Below, one piece after another: positions 1 through 7,570 of a stretch of DNA of 7,767 nucleotides. The position numbers and the translations under genes are program-made. The notes under the pieces are model-generated. The model saw only the letters and a list, made by a program, of their open reading frames with translations. It did no database searches and had not been told where the DNA came from. The DNA comes from Gemmatimonadota bacterium (GTDB taxonomy: Bacteria; Gemmatimonadota; Gemmatimonadetes; Longimicrobiales; Gaopeijiaceae). The stretch covers positions 1-7,767 of the forward strand of contig WGEM01000015.1 in assembly GCA_015492755.1 (NCBI GenBank). Reading direction: 5' to 3'. Numbering within the stretch: position 1 is the stretch's first letter; every line of letters begins with the position of its first letter.

Positions 1-395
1 TCCCACACCGCAGCAGGCTCCGCTTCGAGCGCGTCGACGCCTCCCGTACCCCGGACGGACACTGCCGCGTCACGGTGGTGCTGGAGTGGAATGACACACG
101 TCACACCGCCGAGGTGGACGGGTTCGACACCGCGCAGGGCCGCATCAACGCGGCGGCCCGGGCGACGCTGGACGCCGCGCTGGCCATCGCCGATGCCCCC
201 CCGCTGAGCCTGGTGGGCGTCAAAGCCGTACGCGCCTTCGACGGATGGGTGGTGGTGGCCCGCGTCACGGCGGAGCGGGAAGGCGAGCCCCTCCGGCTCC
301 TGGGCGCGGCGCCGTGCGAGGCGGAAGCGGACCTCCCCGCCGCCACGGCGCGCGCCATCCTGGACGCCACCAACCGGATCCTGCGACCACGCTGA
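1..395 (+). CDS. Hypothetical protein, C-terminal part (5' end outside window)
   Basis: The frame is open from the window edge (first full codon at base 3) to a TGA at 393-395, giving 130 visible residues with no stop upstream. A GTG at 75 could be read as a start, but the protein-like sequence before it, running into the edge, suggests a longer gene. I do not recognise the family. The visible part looks like a repeated beta-alpha unit: a strand pair (VTVVLEW), a helix rich in Ala (INAAARATLDAAL), a strand pair (VKAVRAFDGWVVVARV), then a closing helix (AARAILDATNRIL). This order resembles the regulatory (dimer) domain of 2-isopropylmalate synthase in overall pattern, including an ending like LNRL. 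That is a loose resemblance by eye and does not identify the function. There is no membrane segment in this part. It is convergent with the beta-barrel gene and ends about 40 bases before the shared terminator hairpin. Confidence 0.7.
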   Translation, partial: PHRSRLRFERVDASRTPDGHCRVTVVLEWNDTRHTAEVDGFDTAQGRINAAARATLDAALAIADAPPLSLVGVKAVRAFDGWVVVARVTAEREGEPLRLLGAAPCEAEADLPAATARAILDATNRILRPR

Positions 396-432
396 GCGAC
401 GCGCCGGCCCGCCGCGCCGACAGGGAAACGAC

Positions 433-466
433 GGAGGGCCCGCCGACCAACGTCGGCGGGCCCTCC
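433..466. terminator. Perfect hairpin terminator between convergent genes
   Basis: A perfect 15-bp inverted repeat (GGAGGGCCCGCCGAC at 433-447 and its exact complement at 452-466) encloses the 4-base loop CAAC. It sits between the stop of the plus-strand gene (395) and the stop of the minus-strand gene (495), so it can serve both. The T-tract is weak: reading the minus strand, the stem is followed by GTCGTTTCCC. On the plus strand it is followed by a C-rich run. The very stable stem and its position between two convergent stop codons support a bidirectional terminator. It could also act mainly as a 3' end protecting stem. Confidence 0.82.
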
Positions 467-494
467 TCCCGGACTCGGGGCGGACGTTGGGGTG

Positions 495-1931
495 TTACTC
501 CCCGCGGGTCCTGCGGAGGCCGGCCTGATAGCCCTGCCAGACGCCGGGGCGCACCGGGACGTAAAGCATCTCGAAGGGACGCTCGGCGTTGCGCATGACG
601 TACAGCGGCACGCCCATGTGCTCGCCCACCCGCATGATCTGGCCGCACTCCAGGCGCACTTCCTCGCCCGACTTGTCGTAGCGGCGGTTCTCAAAGGTGA
701 TGGCCTCGTCACCCGTGAACCACGCCTTGCCCGCGGCATACTGGCCCGCGAAGTCCACACCCGGGCGCAGCGAGCGGATGGGGACCCGCGTCGGACCCAC
801 CAGCGTGTCGCCCTGCGCGCTGATGTGCACCTGCACCGACTCACCCGTCGCCAGGCAGATGCTCGCCGGCGTGCCCTCCGGCAGCGGCGGCGCCACCTCC
901 CGCGTCACGTACACCGTGTCCGGCGGCGGCGCCGGCAGCATCACCGTGTCCGGCGCAGGCCGCTCCATCAGGTGCGGCTTCGACAGCAGCCCCTCGCGGT
1001 TGGGGTTCAGCGCCACCGACGCCATCACCCCGAACTTCGGCTTGCGGTACTCCGAGTAGTAGCCCCCCGACGGCTCGGCGTAGTTCGCCGCCAGGTACTG
1101 CGCGCCCACACGGATCCCCTTCACGTCCAGCTGCGCGCCCACGTTCACGTCGAACCCGTTGTACTCGCCCATGAACGTCAGCACCGCGTCACGTCCCACC
1201 TCCACGTGCACCGCCGAGCCGAAGAACCACCCCTCCGAATCGGCGAAGCTGTAGAACGACAGATCGTCGCCCCCGCGAAACATCCCCGTCCCGTAGCCCA
1301 GCGTGAACGTCAGATCGTGCTCCGGCAGACCCTCCTGCTCAAAGCCCCGGATGTGCGCGGTGGCCACCCCGTACAGGCTCAGCTCCGTGCTCACGTCGTC
1401 CATCCCCGTGTAGCGCTCGCGGAACCGGTTGTCCGGGAAACCCAGCCGCGGCGGCTGATAGCTCGTCGCATCACCGAAGTCCGGCGCCGTCACGTAACGC
1501 CCCCCCACCGCCAAGCTCAATCCCTGGTTCGTGGGCCGGAGCAGCTGCACGCGACCGAACACACCCCACATGTTCCCGCCGGCGTTGGCGTCGTTCAGCG
1601 ACTGGACCGTCGCACCCACCTCCACCCGGTCCATCAGACCCACCGCCACCGACGCGTCGGAGTAGAACTTGTCCACACCGCTGCCGAAGCCGATGGGCGA
1701 GCCGCTCCCGTCGATCTCCACCCGACGGTCGAGGCTCATGAAGAAGCCCGAATACGTCCCCGTGATGGTCAGGTGCGGCAGCACGCTCGCCACAGGAATG
1801 TCCATCAGTCCCGAACCGTAGCGCAGCGTACTGGGCATCGTCGTCGTCTGCGCCCACGCAGCCGGCGCCAGCGCCAGCCACGCAAACATCATCACCGCCG
1901 GCTTCCCGGCGCGTTTCACGACCGTGTTCAT
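495..1931 (-). CDS. Secreted outer-membrane beta-barrel protein with a C-terminal extra domain
   Basis: The gene encodes 478 residues. A classic Sec signal peptide is visible: positive N-terminus (K6, R7, K10), hydrophobic core about 12-22, and AWA before Q28 as the likely signal peptidase I site. Residues about 38-310 are a succession of alternating amphipathic strands with many Gly and aromatic residues (for example LTFTLGYGTGMF, AVLTFMGEYNGFDVNV, IRVGAQYLAANY), as in an outer-membrane barrel of perhaps 12-14 strands. A Pro-rich linker at about 325-350 carries two copies of a PDTV motif. A soluble domain follows (about 355-470) with two cysteines, C359 and C429, which could form a disulfide in the periplasm. 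I do not recognise the C-terminal domain, and the barrel is not close enough to a named family to give a function. The ATG at 1931 is well supported by AGGAGGTGA six bases upstream and by the signal peptide starting right after it. Its own promoter lies upstream, so the link to the ccm operon may be only positional. Confidence 0.87.
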   Translation of the reverse strand: MNTVVKRAGKPAVMMFAWLALAPAAWAQTTTMPSTLRYGSGLMDIPVASVLPHLTITGTYSGFFMSLDRRVEIDGSGSPIGFGSGVDKFYSDASVAVGLMDRVEVGATVQSLNDANAGGNMWGVFGRVQLLRPTNQGLSLAVGGRYVTAPDFGDATSYQPPRLGFPDNRFRERYTGMDDVSTELSLYGVATAHIRGFEQEGLPEHDLTFTLGYGTGMFRGGDDLSFYSFADSEGWFFGSAVHVEVGRDAVLTFMGEYNGFDVNVGAQLDVKGIRVGAQYLAANYAEPSGGYYSEYRKPKFGVMASVALNPNREGLLSKPHLMERPAPDTVMLPAPPPDTVYVTREVAPPLPEGTPASICLATGESVQVHISAQGDTLVGPTRVPIRSLRPGVDFAGQYAAGKAWFTGDEAITFENRRYDKSGEEVRLECGQIMRVGEHMGVPLYVMRNAERPFEMLYVPVRPGVWQGYQAGLRRTRGE

Positions 1932-1937
1932 GTCCTG

Positions 1938-1952
1938 TCACCTCCTGAGGTG
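1938..1952 (-). promoter_or_regulatory. Very strong ribosome-binding site inside a small palindrome
   Basis: On the minus strand AGGAGGTGA (1946-1938) matches nine bases of the 16S anti-Shine-Dalgarno complement and lies six bases before the ATG at 1931. The same bases form part of a palindrome, CACCTCAGGAGGTG (1952-1939), in which CACC can pair with GGTG across a six-base loop. The pairing is short and would be only a weak shield of the site. It fixes the start of the beta-barrel gene and suggests high expression. Confidence 0.75.
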
Positions 1953-1999
1953 AATCGCGCGCTCCCGATCGAGCGCCCGCCGAACCCTCCAACCCCGCA

Positions 2000-2024
2000 G
2001 ATCCGCCGAATGACGCGGCGAATC
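2000..2024 (-). promoter_or_regulatory. Hairpin at the start of the beta-barrel mRNA leader
   Basis: In the minus-strand transcript GAUUCGCCG (2024-2016) pairs with CGGCGGAUC (2008-2000), including one G-U pair, around the 7-base loop CGUCAUU. The stem begins only a few bases after the transcription start predicted from the promoter at 2062-2034, so it would cap the 5' end of the mRNA. Such 5' stems are known to stabilise messages for abundant outer-membrane proteins such as ompA. That role here is inferred from position. No run of U follows it, so it does not look like an intrinsic terminator. Confidence 0.45.
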
Positions 2025-2033
2025 AGCGGTGTA

Positions 2034-2062
2034 AACATAGTTTTCTGCGAGGATCGTGCCAA
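2034..2062 (-). promoter_or_regulatory. Sigma70-type promoter for the beta-barrel gene
   Basis: On the minus strand TTGGCA (2062-2057; five of six bases match TTGACA) is followed by an exact 17-base spacer and TATGTT (2039-2034; four of six match TATAAT). The spacer ends in the AT-rich GAAAAC, which stands out in this GC-rich DNA. Transcription would start near 2027, giving a leader of roughly 95 bases before the ATG at 1931. The region 2103-2077, just upstream and after the ccmD-like stop, can fold into an imperfect stem (GGACTC with GAGTCT, with GCC-TCCC-GGC inside) but has no U-tract. It is at best a weak end for the ccm transcript. Confidence 0.6.
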
Positions 2063-2116
2063 TGGAATCGCGAGGGAGACTCTAAGAGCCGGGAGGCGAG
2101 TCCACCCTACTTCACA

Positions 2117-2350
2117 TCAGGACTCATCCGACAGCTTTCGCTCCACGTCGGAGAGACGCCGTCCGATGGAGACCACCCAACCCAGGATCAGGGCAATGAC
2201 GACGGCGTACGCGATGAACACGTGGACGTACGGCCGCAGATTCTGCGACGCGAGGGATCCTGCGGGCGTCTGGGCGGCCGCATGCACCGCCGTGAACGCC
2301 AGGACCGCCGGGATCGCCGGCACGGCGCGCCGAATCGAGCACAGGAACAT
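2117..2350 (-). CDS. ccmD: CcmD-like small membrane protein
   Basis: The product is 77 residues. The N-terminus looks like a Sec signal peptide or first membrane segment (R7, R8, then a hydrophobic stretch to AVHAAA, possible cleavage at A26/Q27). A single strong transmembrane helix follows at about 42-62 (HVFIAYAVVIALILGWVV), then a basic, helical cytoplasmic tail (RRLSDVERKLSDES). The tyrosine before the helix (Y41), the AY inside it (Y48) and the RR just after it fit the CcmD pattern. In System I, CcmD associates with CcmC and CcmE and with the CcmAB ATPase complex and helps release haem-loaded CcmE. The ATG lies 4 bases after the ccmC stop, with a GGGGTGA just upstream. It is the last gene of the operon. 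Proteobacterial CcmD usually has no signal peptide. Forms with one are, as I recall, seen in Bacteroidetes-like groups. The sequence is too short for certainty, but position and helix pattern agree. Confidence 0.8.
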   Translation of the reverse strand: MFLCSIRRAVPAIPAVLAFTAVHAAAQTPAGSLASQNLRPYVHVFIAYAVVIALILGWVVSIGRRLSDVERKLSDES

Positions 2351-2354
2351 GGAG

Positions 2355-3056
2355 TCACCCCACGGTTTGGCGCGCCCGACCTTCAGCCGCCGCGCGCACG
2401 TTCTCGAGTGAGTATCGAAGAAGAAAGAGGCCGAAAAAGAGTACGGTGAACACGGCGAGGCTGCCCAGGAGGAGTGCCAACATATCGCCGGGAAGGGTGG
2501 GCCCCTCCGGCTTCAGCACCACAGGCTCGGGGTGGAGGGAGCGGAACCAGACCACGCTGAGGTGAATGAAGGGAATGTCCAGCGCTCCCACGATGGCCAC
2601 CACCGCGGCGAACCGCTTCCCCTTTTCCGGGTTCTCCGTGGCGCCACGCACCATGAAATACCCCAGAAAGATGAACCACAGGAGGAGCGTCAGGGTGAGT
2701 CGCGGCTCCCATGTCCAGTAGGTCCCCCACGCGATCTTGCCCCACAGCGGTCCGGTGAGAAGGACGATGGTGGCGAAGACGAACCCTCCTTCCGCCGAGG
2801 CCAGCGCCGCCCGATCCAGGCGCTCGTCCCTTAGCCAGAGGTACATCGCGCTGGTGAGCGCCGAGATCCCGATGGCCAGGAAGGCGGTCCAGGCCGCCGG
2901 CACGTGGACGTAGAAGATCCGCTGCACGATTCCCTGGCGAACCTCGGTGGAGACCCAGAAAAAGGCGAGGTAGTAGACCGCCGCCAGTCCCACGAGCCCG
3001 AGAATCGACAGGGCCACCCCGGCCCGCCGCATGTTCGGCATCGACATTCGGTTCAT
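2355..3056 (-). CDS. ccmC: CcmC, haem handling/transfer membrane protein
   Basis: The product is 233 residues with about six transmembrane helices, the usual size for CcmC, which binds haem at the periplasmic face and passes it to CcmE. Diagnostic features are the Trp-rich WWD segment WGTYWTWEPRLT (110-121) and the two flanking histidines, H51 in FYVHVPAAW and H175 in WFRSLHP, at the positions of the haem ligands H60 and H184 of E. coli CcmC. The WWD motif has Glu117 where the classical motif has Asp. The first ATG (3056) overlaps the ccmB stop as ATGA. However, the Shine-Dalgarno GGAGG (3062-3058) lies only one base before it, so the in-frame ATG at 3047 (residue 4, ten bases from the site) may be used instead. 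The gene is preceded by ccmB and followed after 4 bases by ccmD. The open frame extends far upstream across ccmB, but that part is a shadow. Confidence 0.94.
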   Translation of the reverse strand: MNRMSMPNMRRAGVALSILGLVGLAAVYYLAFFWVSTEVRQGIVQRIFYVHVPAAWTAFLAIGISALTSAMYLWLRDERLDRAALASAEGGFVFATIVLLTGPLWGKIAWGTYWTWEPRLTLTLLLWFIFLGYFMVRGATENPEKGKRFAAVVAIVGALDIPFIHLSVVWFRSLHPEPVVLKPEGPTLPGDMLALLLGSLAVFTVLFFGLFLLRYSLENVRAAAEGRARQTVG

Positions 3057-3733
3057 TCCTCCACGACGTAGCGAAAGAGTACCGCACCCGCGAAGGTGGC
3101 GATGAGCGCGAAGGCGCCCAGCATCCGGAGCTGCCCTTCCACTTCGGCCACGGGGCGCGCCGCCATGAGGCGACCGGTGGCACCCGCCCCGTACACCACG
3201 ATGGGCACCAGGAGGGGAAACACCAGGATGGGCAGGAGCGTCTCCCCCATCCGCGTCGCCGACGAGACCGCCGCGAAGAGGGTGCTCAACGACACGAAGC
3301 CCGCGGCGCCCAGACCGATGACCGCCACCAGCACCCACGGATGCGGTCCCAGATCCAGCCCGAAGAAGAGCGTGAAGATGGCCAGCACGATGAGCGCCAC
3401 CAGCTCCAGCAACAGGAAGTTGGCGATGGCCTTGCCCAGAAAGACCGCATCCTTCGGCGTGGGGCTCGTGAGGACCCCCTGGAATGCGCCGTCCACCGCC
3501 TCCAAGTGAAAGGTGCGGCCCACGCCCAGCAGTCCCCCGAAGACGATGGTCATCCAGATGAGGCCGGCGGCCACATCCTGCGGGCGCACCACCGTGGTGT
3601 CGATGGCGAAATGGAAGAGCGCCGCAGCCAGCACGGCGAAGGCCGCCATGGCCACCACCCGCTCCCGTGTGCGGAGTTCCAGGAGCAGGTCCTTCCATGC
3701 GATGGCCGCCACCTGATCCAGGTATCCGCTCAT
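3053..3733 (-). CDS. ccmB: CcmB, permease subunit of the CcmAB haem-chaperone release transporter
   Basis: The product is 226 residues, the normal CcmB length, with an N-terminal amphipathic stretch (AIAWKDLLLELRTRE, 10-24) and about six transmembrane helices. Family landmarks are visible: the cytoplasmic loop FHLEAVDGAFQGVLTSP (75-91), equivalent to the D-x-E-x-G-xLe-LLLSP segment expected to contact the ATPase, and the later ETLLPILVFPLLVPIVVYG (164-182), equivalent to the LLLPLyiPvLIFG segment. With CcmA it uses ATP to free haem-loaded CcmE from CcmC. It does not appear to export haem itself. The ATG at 3733 overlaps the ccmA stop (ATGA) and has GGAGGG six bases upstream. Its own stop overlaps the ccmC start in the same way. 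The frame stays open upstream through ccmA, but the ribosome-binding site and family length fix this start. Confidence 0.94.
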   Translation of the reverse strand: MSGYLDQVAAIAWKDLLLELRTRERVVAMAAFAVLAAALFHFAIDTTVVRPQDVAAGLIWMTIVFGGLLGVGRTFHLEAVDGAFQGVLTSPTPKDAVFLGKAIANFLLLELVALIVLAIFTLFFGLDLGPHPWVLVAVIGLGAAGFVSLSTLFAAVSSATRMGETLLPILVFPLLVPIVVYGAGATGRLMAARPVAEVEGQLRMLGAFALIATFAGAVLFRYVVEE

Positions 3734-4503
3734 GCGCGACCCTCCACCACCCGATGGTAGAGTTTCTCGAAGTCGGTGCCGCGCGCCTCGTCGCCCGTTC
3801 CGCTCCACGCGAAACGCCCCGCCACCTGGATCACCACCCGCGTGGCCGGCGCCAGCCCCTCGGTGATGTTGTGGGTCACCATGACCACGGTGCGGCGGCC
3901 GTCTCGCAGCTGGTCCAGCACACCCCGGAGCACCGCCGCCGCCGAGGGATCGAGCCCGGTGTACGGCTCGTCCAGGAGCACCACGTCCGGGTCGTGGAGG
4001 AGTGCCCGGGCCAGCGCCAGGCGCTGGCGCATCCCGTGGGAGAGCTCCTCGGCCCGGAATCCCGCCCGGTCCTCCAACCGCACCTGCGCCAGACGCTCCC
4101 GCACGCGGGTCGCGGCATCCGCCAGCCCGAAGAGCCGCGCGTAGAACCGGAGGTTCTCCTCCGCCGTGAGCTGCGGATAGAGAAACCCCTTGTGGGAGAG
4201 GACCCCGATCCGTCGGCGCCACGACACCTCGCCGAAGTCGCACCGCTCCCCGCAGACGGAGACGGATCCCGAGGTGGGGCGCATCGTCCCGCCCAGGAGC
4301 CCGAGGAGCGTGGACTTCCCGGCGCCGTTGGGCCCGAAGATGGTGAGGAACTCTCCCGCTCCGAGGCGGACGTCGATCCCGTCCACCGCCCGGATGGGCC
4401 CGTAGTGACGCACCAGCCCGCGCGCCTCGAGCGCCGCCTCGCCCGGCGATTCCTGGACCGGGAGGGCGCGCTCCTCCGGCGCCACCGCCGGCGGCGTGGT
4501 CAT
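3730..4503 (-). CDS. ccmA: CcmA, ATP-binding subunit of the CcmAB transporter
   Basis: The product is 257 residues from the ATG at 4503. It is a complete ABC ATPase: Walker A GPNGAGKST (57-65), a Q-loop region near SHKGFLYPQLTAEENL (103-118), signature LSHGMRQRLALARAL (154-168), Walker B VVLLDEPYTGLD (174-185) and the H-loop histidine in VTHN (H211). It is somewhat longer than a typical CcmA because of about 25 low-complexity residues at the N-terminus. The domain itself begins near ALEARGLVRHYG. I chose 4503 rather than the upstream in-frame ATG at 4533 because it overlaps the preceding stop as ATGA, like its neighbours, and the earlier residues look non-coding. It pairs with CcmB, encoded next. 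The assignment to CcmA rather than a general ABC ATPase rests mainly on its place between CcmF/CcmI-like and CcmB. Confidence 0.94.
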   Translation of the reverse strand: MTTPPAVAPEERALPVQESPGEAALEARGLVRHYGPIRAVDGIDVRLGAGEFLTIFGPNGAGKSTLLGLLGGTMRPTSGSVSVCGERCDFGEVSWRRRIGVLSHKGFLYPQLTAEENLRFYARLFGLADAATRVRERLAQVRLEDRAGFRAEELSHGMRQRLALARALLHDPDVVLLDEPYTGLDPSAAAVLRGVLDQLRDGRRTVVMVTHNITEGLAPATRVVIQVAGRFAWSGTGDEARGTDFEKLYHRVVEGRA

Positions 4504-4931
4504 CCCACCCCGGCCTGGAGCGGCGCCCCGCACGCGGAGCAGAAGCGGCTTCCGGGCTCAGGGTGGTAACCGCAGGAGCCACACGCCTCCGCTCCGAGAG
4601 ACGCCCGGAGCGCCGCGATTTCCGCCTCGAGCGCCTCGTCGCCCCGGGCGCCGTCGGCGCCCGCCGCCGCCTCGTCCGCCTCCAGGGCCGCCAGTGCCTC
4701 GGCGGTGAGCTCCGCCTTGAGTGCCCGGTAGTCCTCCTCGTCCAGCTTTCCGGCCAGGTAGTCGTACTCCACGTCGCGAAGCGCCAGGAGCGCCACCCGC
4801 TTGCGGGCCTCCGTGTCGGTGAGCTCGTCGTCTGTGCGCTCCAGCGACGCGTACATGCCGCGCAGAACGGGCTGGATCAGGAAGATCACCACCGCGGCCG
4901 AAACCAGGACGGCGCCCAGAAGAAGCGTCAT
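4500..4931 (-). CDS. CcmI-N-like membrane protein with C-terminal zinc ribbon
   Basis: The product is 143 residues. One transmembrane helix lies at the very N-terminus (about 3-23), followed by R24, so the rest is probably cytoplasmic. Residues 36-86 form a long charged helix with a pattern seen in the cytoplasmic part of CcmI/CycH proteins: ALLALRDVEYDYLAGKLDEEDY, that is, a short helix, an acidic turn and a second helix (LKAELTAEALAALE). An Ala/Glu-rich coiled-coil-like stretch (98-112) leads to a zinc ribbon with C117-x2-C120 and C131-x2-C134. It lacks the periplasmic CcmI domain, and there is no CcmH-type LRCxxC motif, so the CxxC pairs are metal-binding knuckles rather than a CcmH redox pair. 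It lies 7 bases after ccmF with GAGGGAG as its ribosome site and overlaps ccmA by ATGA. This context implies a Ccm role, perhaps at the cytoplasmic side of CcmF or CcmAB. That role is inferred, and its name is left open. Confidence 0.85.
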   Translation of the reverse strand: MTLLLGAVLVSAAVVIFLIQPVLRGMYASLERTDDELTDTEARKRVALLALRDVEYDYLAGKLDEEDYRALKAELTAEALAALEADEAAAGADGARGDEALEAEIAALRASLGAEACGSCGYHPEPGSRFCSACGAPLQAGVG

Positions 4932-4938
4932 GGCTCCC

Positions 4939-7001
<2,063 letters not shown>

Positions 7002-7005
<4 letters not shown>

Positions 7006-7424
7006 CCGGTGAGCTCCTCAGGGCTGGCCTCGTAGCGGCTGCCGCACTTGGTGAGGAGCGTGGTGGCCTCGAAGACGCCGTCCTCCCGGAGCCGGCCCTC
7101 CAGCACCACTTCAGCCTCGTCCGTGAAGGTGTCGGGGAGGGCGTCGCGGTACTCCACCGGGAAGGTGATGGAGGGGTCCGCCAGGTCGCGCACGGTGAAG
7201 CGGTGCAGGAGTTCACCGGGCACCCGCTCGTACGTACCGGGCACCACCATCCCGCTCACCTTCACCCCCAGGTTCCGGAAGCTGGGGTCGGCTTCCACCC
7301 TCGCCAGCAACTCCTGCGGGGTGAGGTAGTAGACCATCGTCTCGCTGACACCGGTCCAGATCAGGTACGTCACCACCGCCGCCACGCCCACCAACCCCAC
7401 CATGAATCGGCCGTGCTTCTTCAT
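7002..7424 (-). CDS. ccmE: CcmE haem chaperone, cysteine (CxxxY) type
   Basis: The product is 140 residues. A short basic N-terminus (MKKHGR) and one signal-anchor helix (about 7-24) hold a periplasmic OB-fold domain: YYLTPQELLA (32-41), VKVSGMVVPGTY (54-65), FTVRDLADPSITFPVEY (76-92), EAEVVLEGRL (103-112) and FEATTLLTKCGSRYEA (118-133). CcmE carries haem from CcmC to CcmF. In the classical protein the haem is bound to a histidine in LAKHxxxYxP. Here that residue is Cys127, with Tyr131 kept, giving C-x-x-x-Y (codon TGC at 7046-7044). This is the known alternative class found in Desulfovibrio and archaea, so the gene is likely functional and not damaged. The ATG at 7424 has GGAGGG about six bases upstream. 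It is the first gene of the operon. I could not find a convincing promoter in the 146 bases before it. Confidence 0.95.
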
Positions 7425-7542
7425 CGCTCGCCCTCCCGTCGAGGCTCACATCTGCCGTGGAATCTGCCCAAAAGGATGAGGCCGTACCAGTCCGTGAATG
7501 TCCCTACACACAACGCCCTACGAAGGGTCGCGTAAGACGAGC
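7425..7542 (-). other. Leader region of the ccm operon, no clear promoter
   Basis: This 118-base stretch lies between the terminator-like hairpin of the upstream gene and the ccmE start, and should hold the operon promoter. On the minus strand TTGTGT occurs near 7515-7510, but no good TATAAT-like hexamer stands 16-18 bases after it. Two copies of CCCTAC lie 15 bases apart on the plus strand (7502-7507 and 7517-7522). The second overlaps a small CCCT-ACGA-AGGG palindrome. These could be regulator half-sites, but the evidence is thin. There is no sign of an RNA gene or a coding frame of its own. Confidence 0.35.
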
Positions 7543-7564
7543 GACGCCCCCGCCGTGGGGCATC
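7543..7564 (-). terminator. Terminator-like hairpin after the SLOG-type gene
   Basis: In the minus-strand transcript GAUGCCCC (7564-7557) pairs with GGGGCGUC (7550-7543), eight pairs with one G-U, around the 6-base loop ACGGCG. It begins seven bases after the TGA at 7573-7571. The sequence after it (GCTCGTCTT) is only mildly U-rich, so termination may be weak, and some transcription could run into ccmE. Confidence 0.5.
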
Positions 7565-7570
7565 TCCCCC

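Noticed and set aside
492..2411. A 639-codon plus-strand open frame opposite the beta-barrel and ccmD genes
   Set aside because: It is a shadow. It lies antisense to a gene with signal peptide, promoter and strong ribosome site. Its product is a His/Arg-rich sequence with no fold pattern, as expected when GC-rich codon bias removes stops.
3057..3698. Upstream extension of the ccmC frame to 447 residues
   Set aside because: It overlaps ccmB in another frame and is Gly/His-rich without membrane helices. CcmC is complete from 3056.
4504..4533. Earlier start for ccmA at 4533
   Set aside because: The added ten residues are Gly/Arg/Pro filler overlapping the zinc-ribbon codons. The ATGA overlap at 4503 fits the operon style.
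3667..4569. A 300-codon plus-strand open frame opposite ccmA and part of ccmB
   Set aside because: It is antisense to a complete ABC ATPase with all motifs. The translated product has no recognisable pattern.
4530..4581. CxxC pairs of the small operon protein read as a CcmH-type redox site
   Set aside because: The two pairs are spaced as zinc-ribbon knuckles (CGSC, ten residues, CSAC) at the C-terminal end, probably in the cytoplasm. The LRCxxC motif of CcmH is absent.
3734..4582. Upstream extension of the ccmB frame to a 509-residue protein
   Set aside because: The extension runs through ccmA in another frame and reads as low-complexity Gly/Ala/Arg. The start at 3733 has a good ribosome site and gives the family length.
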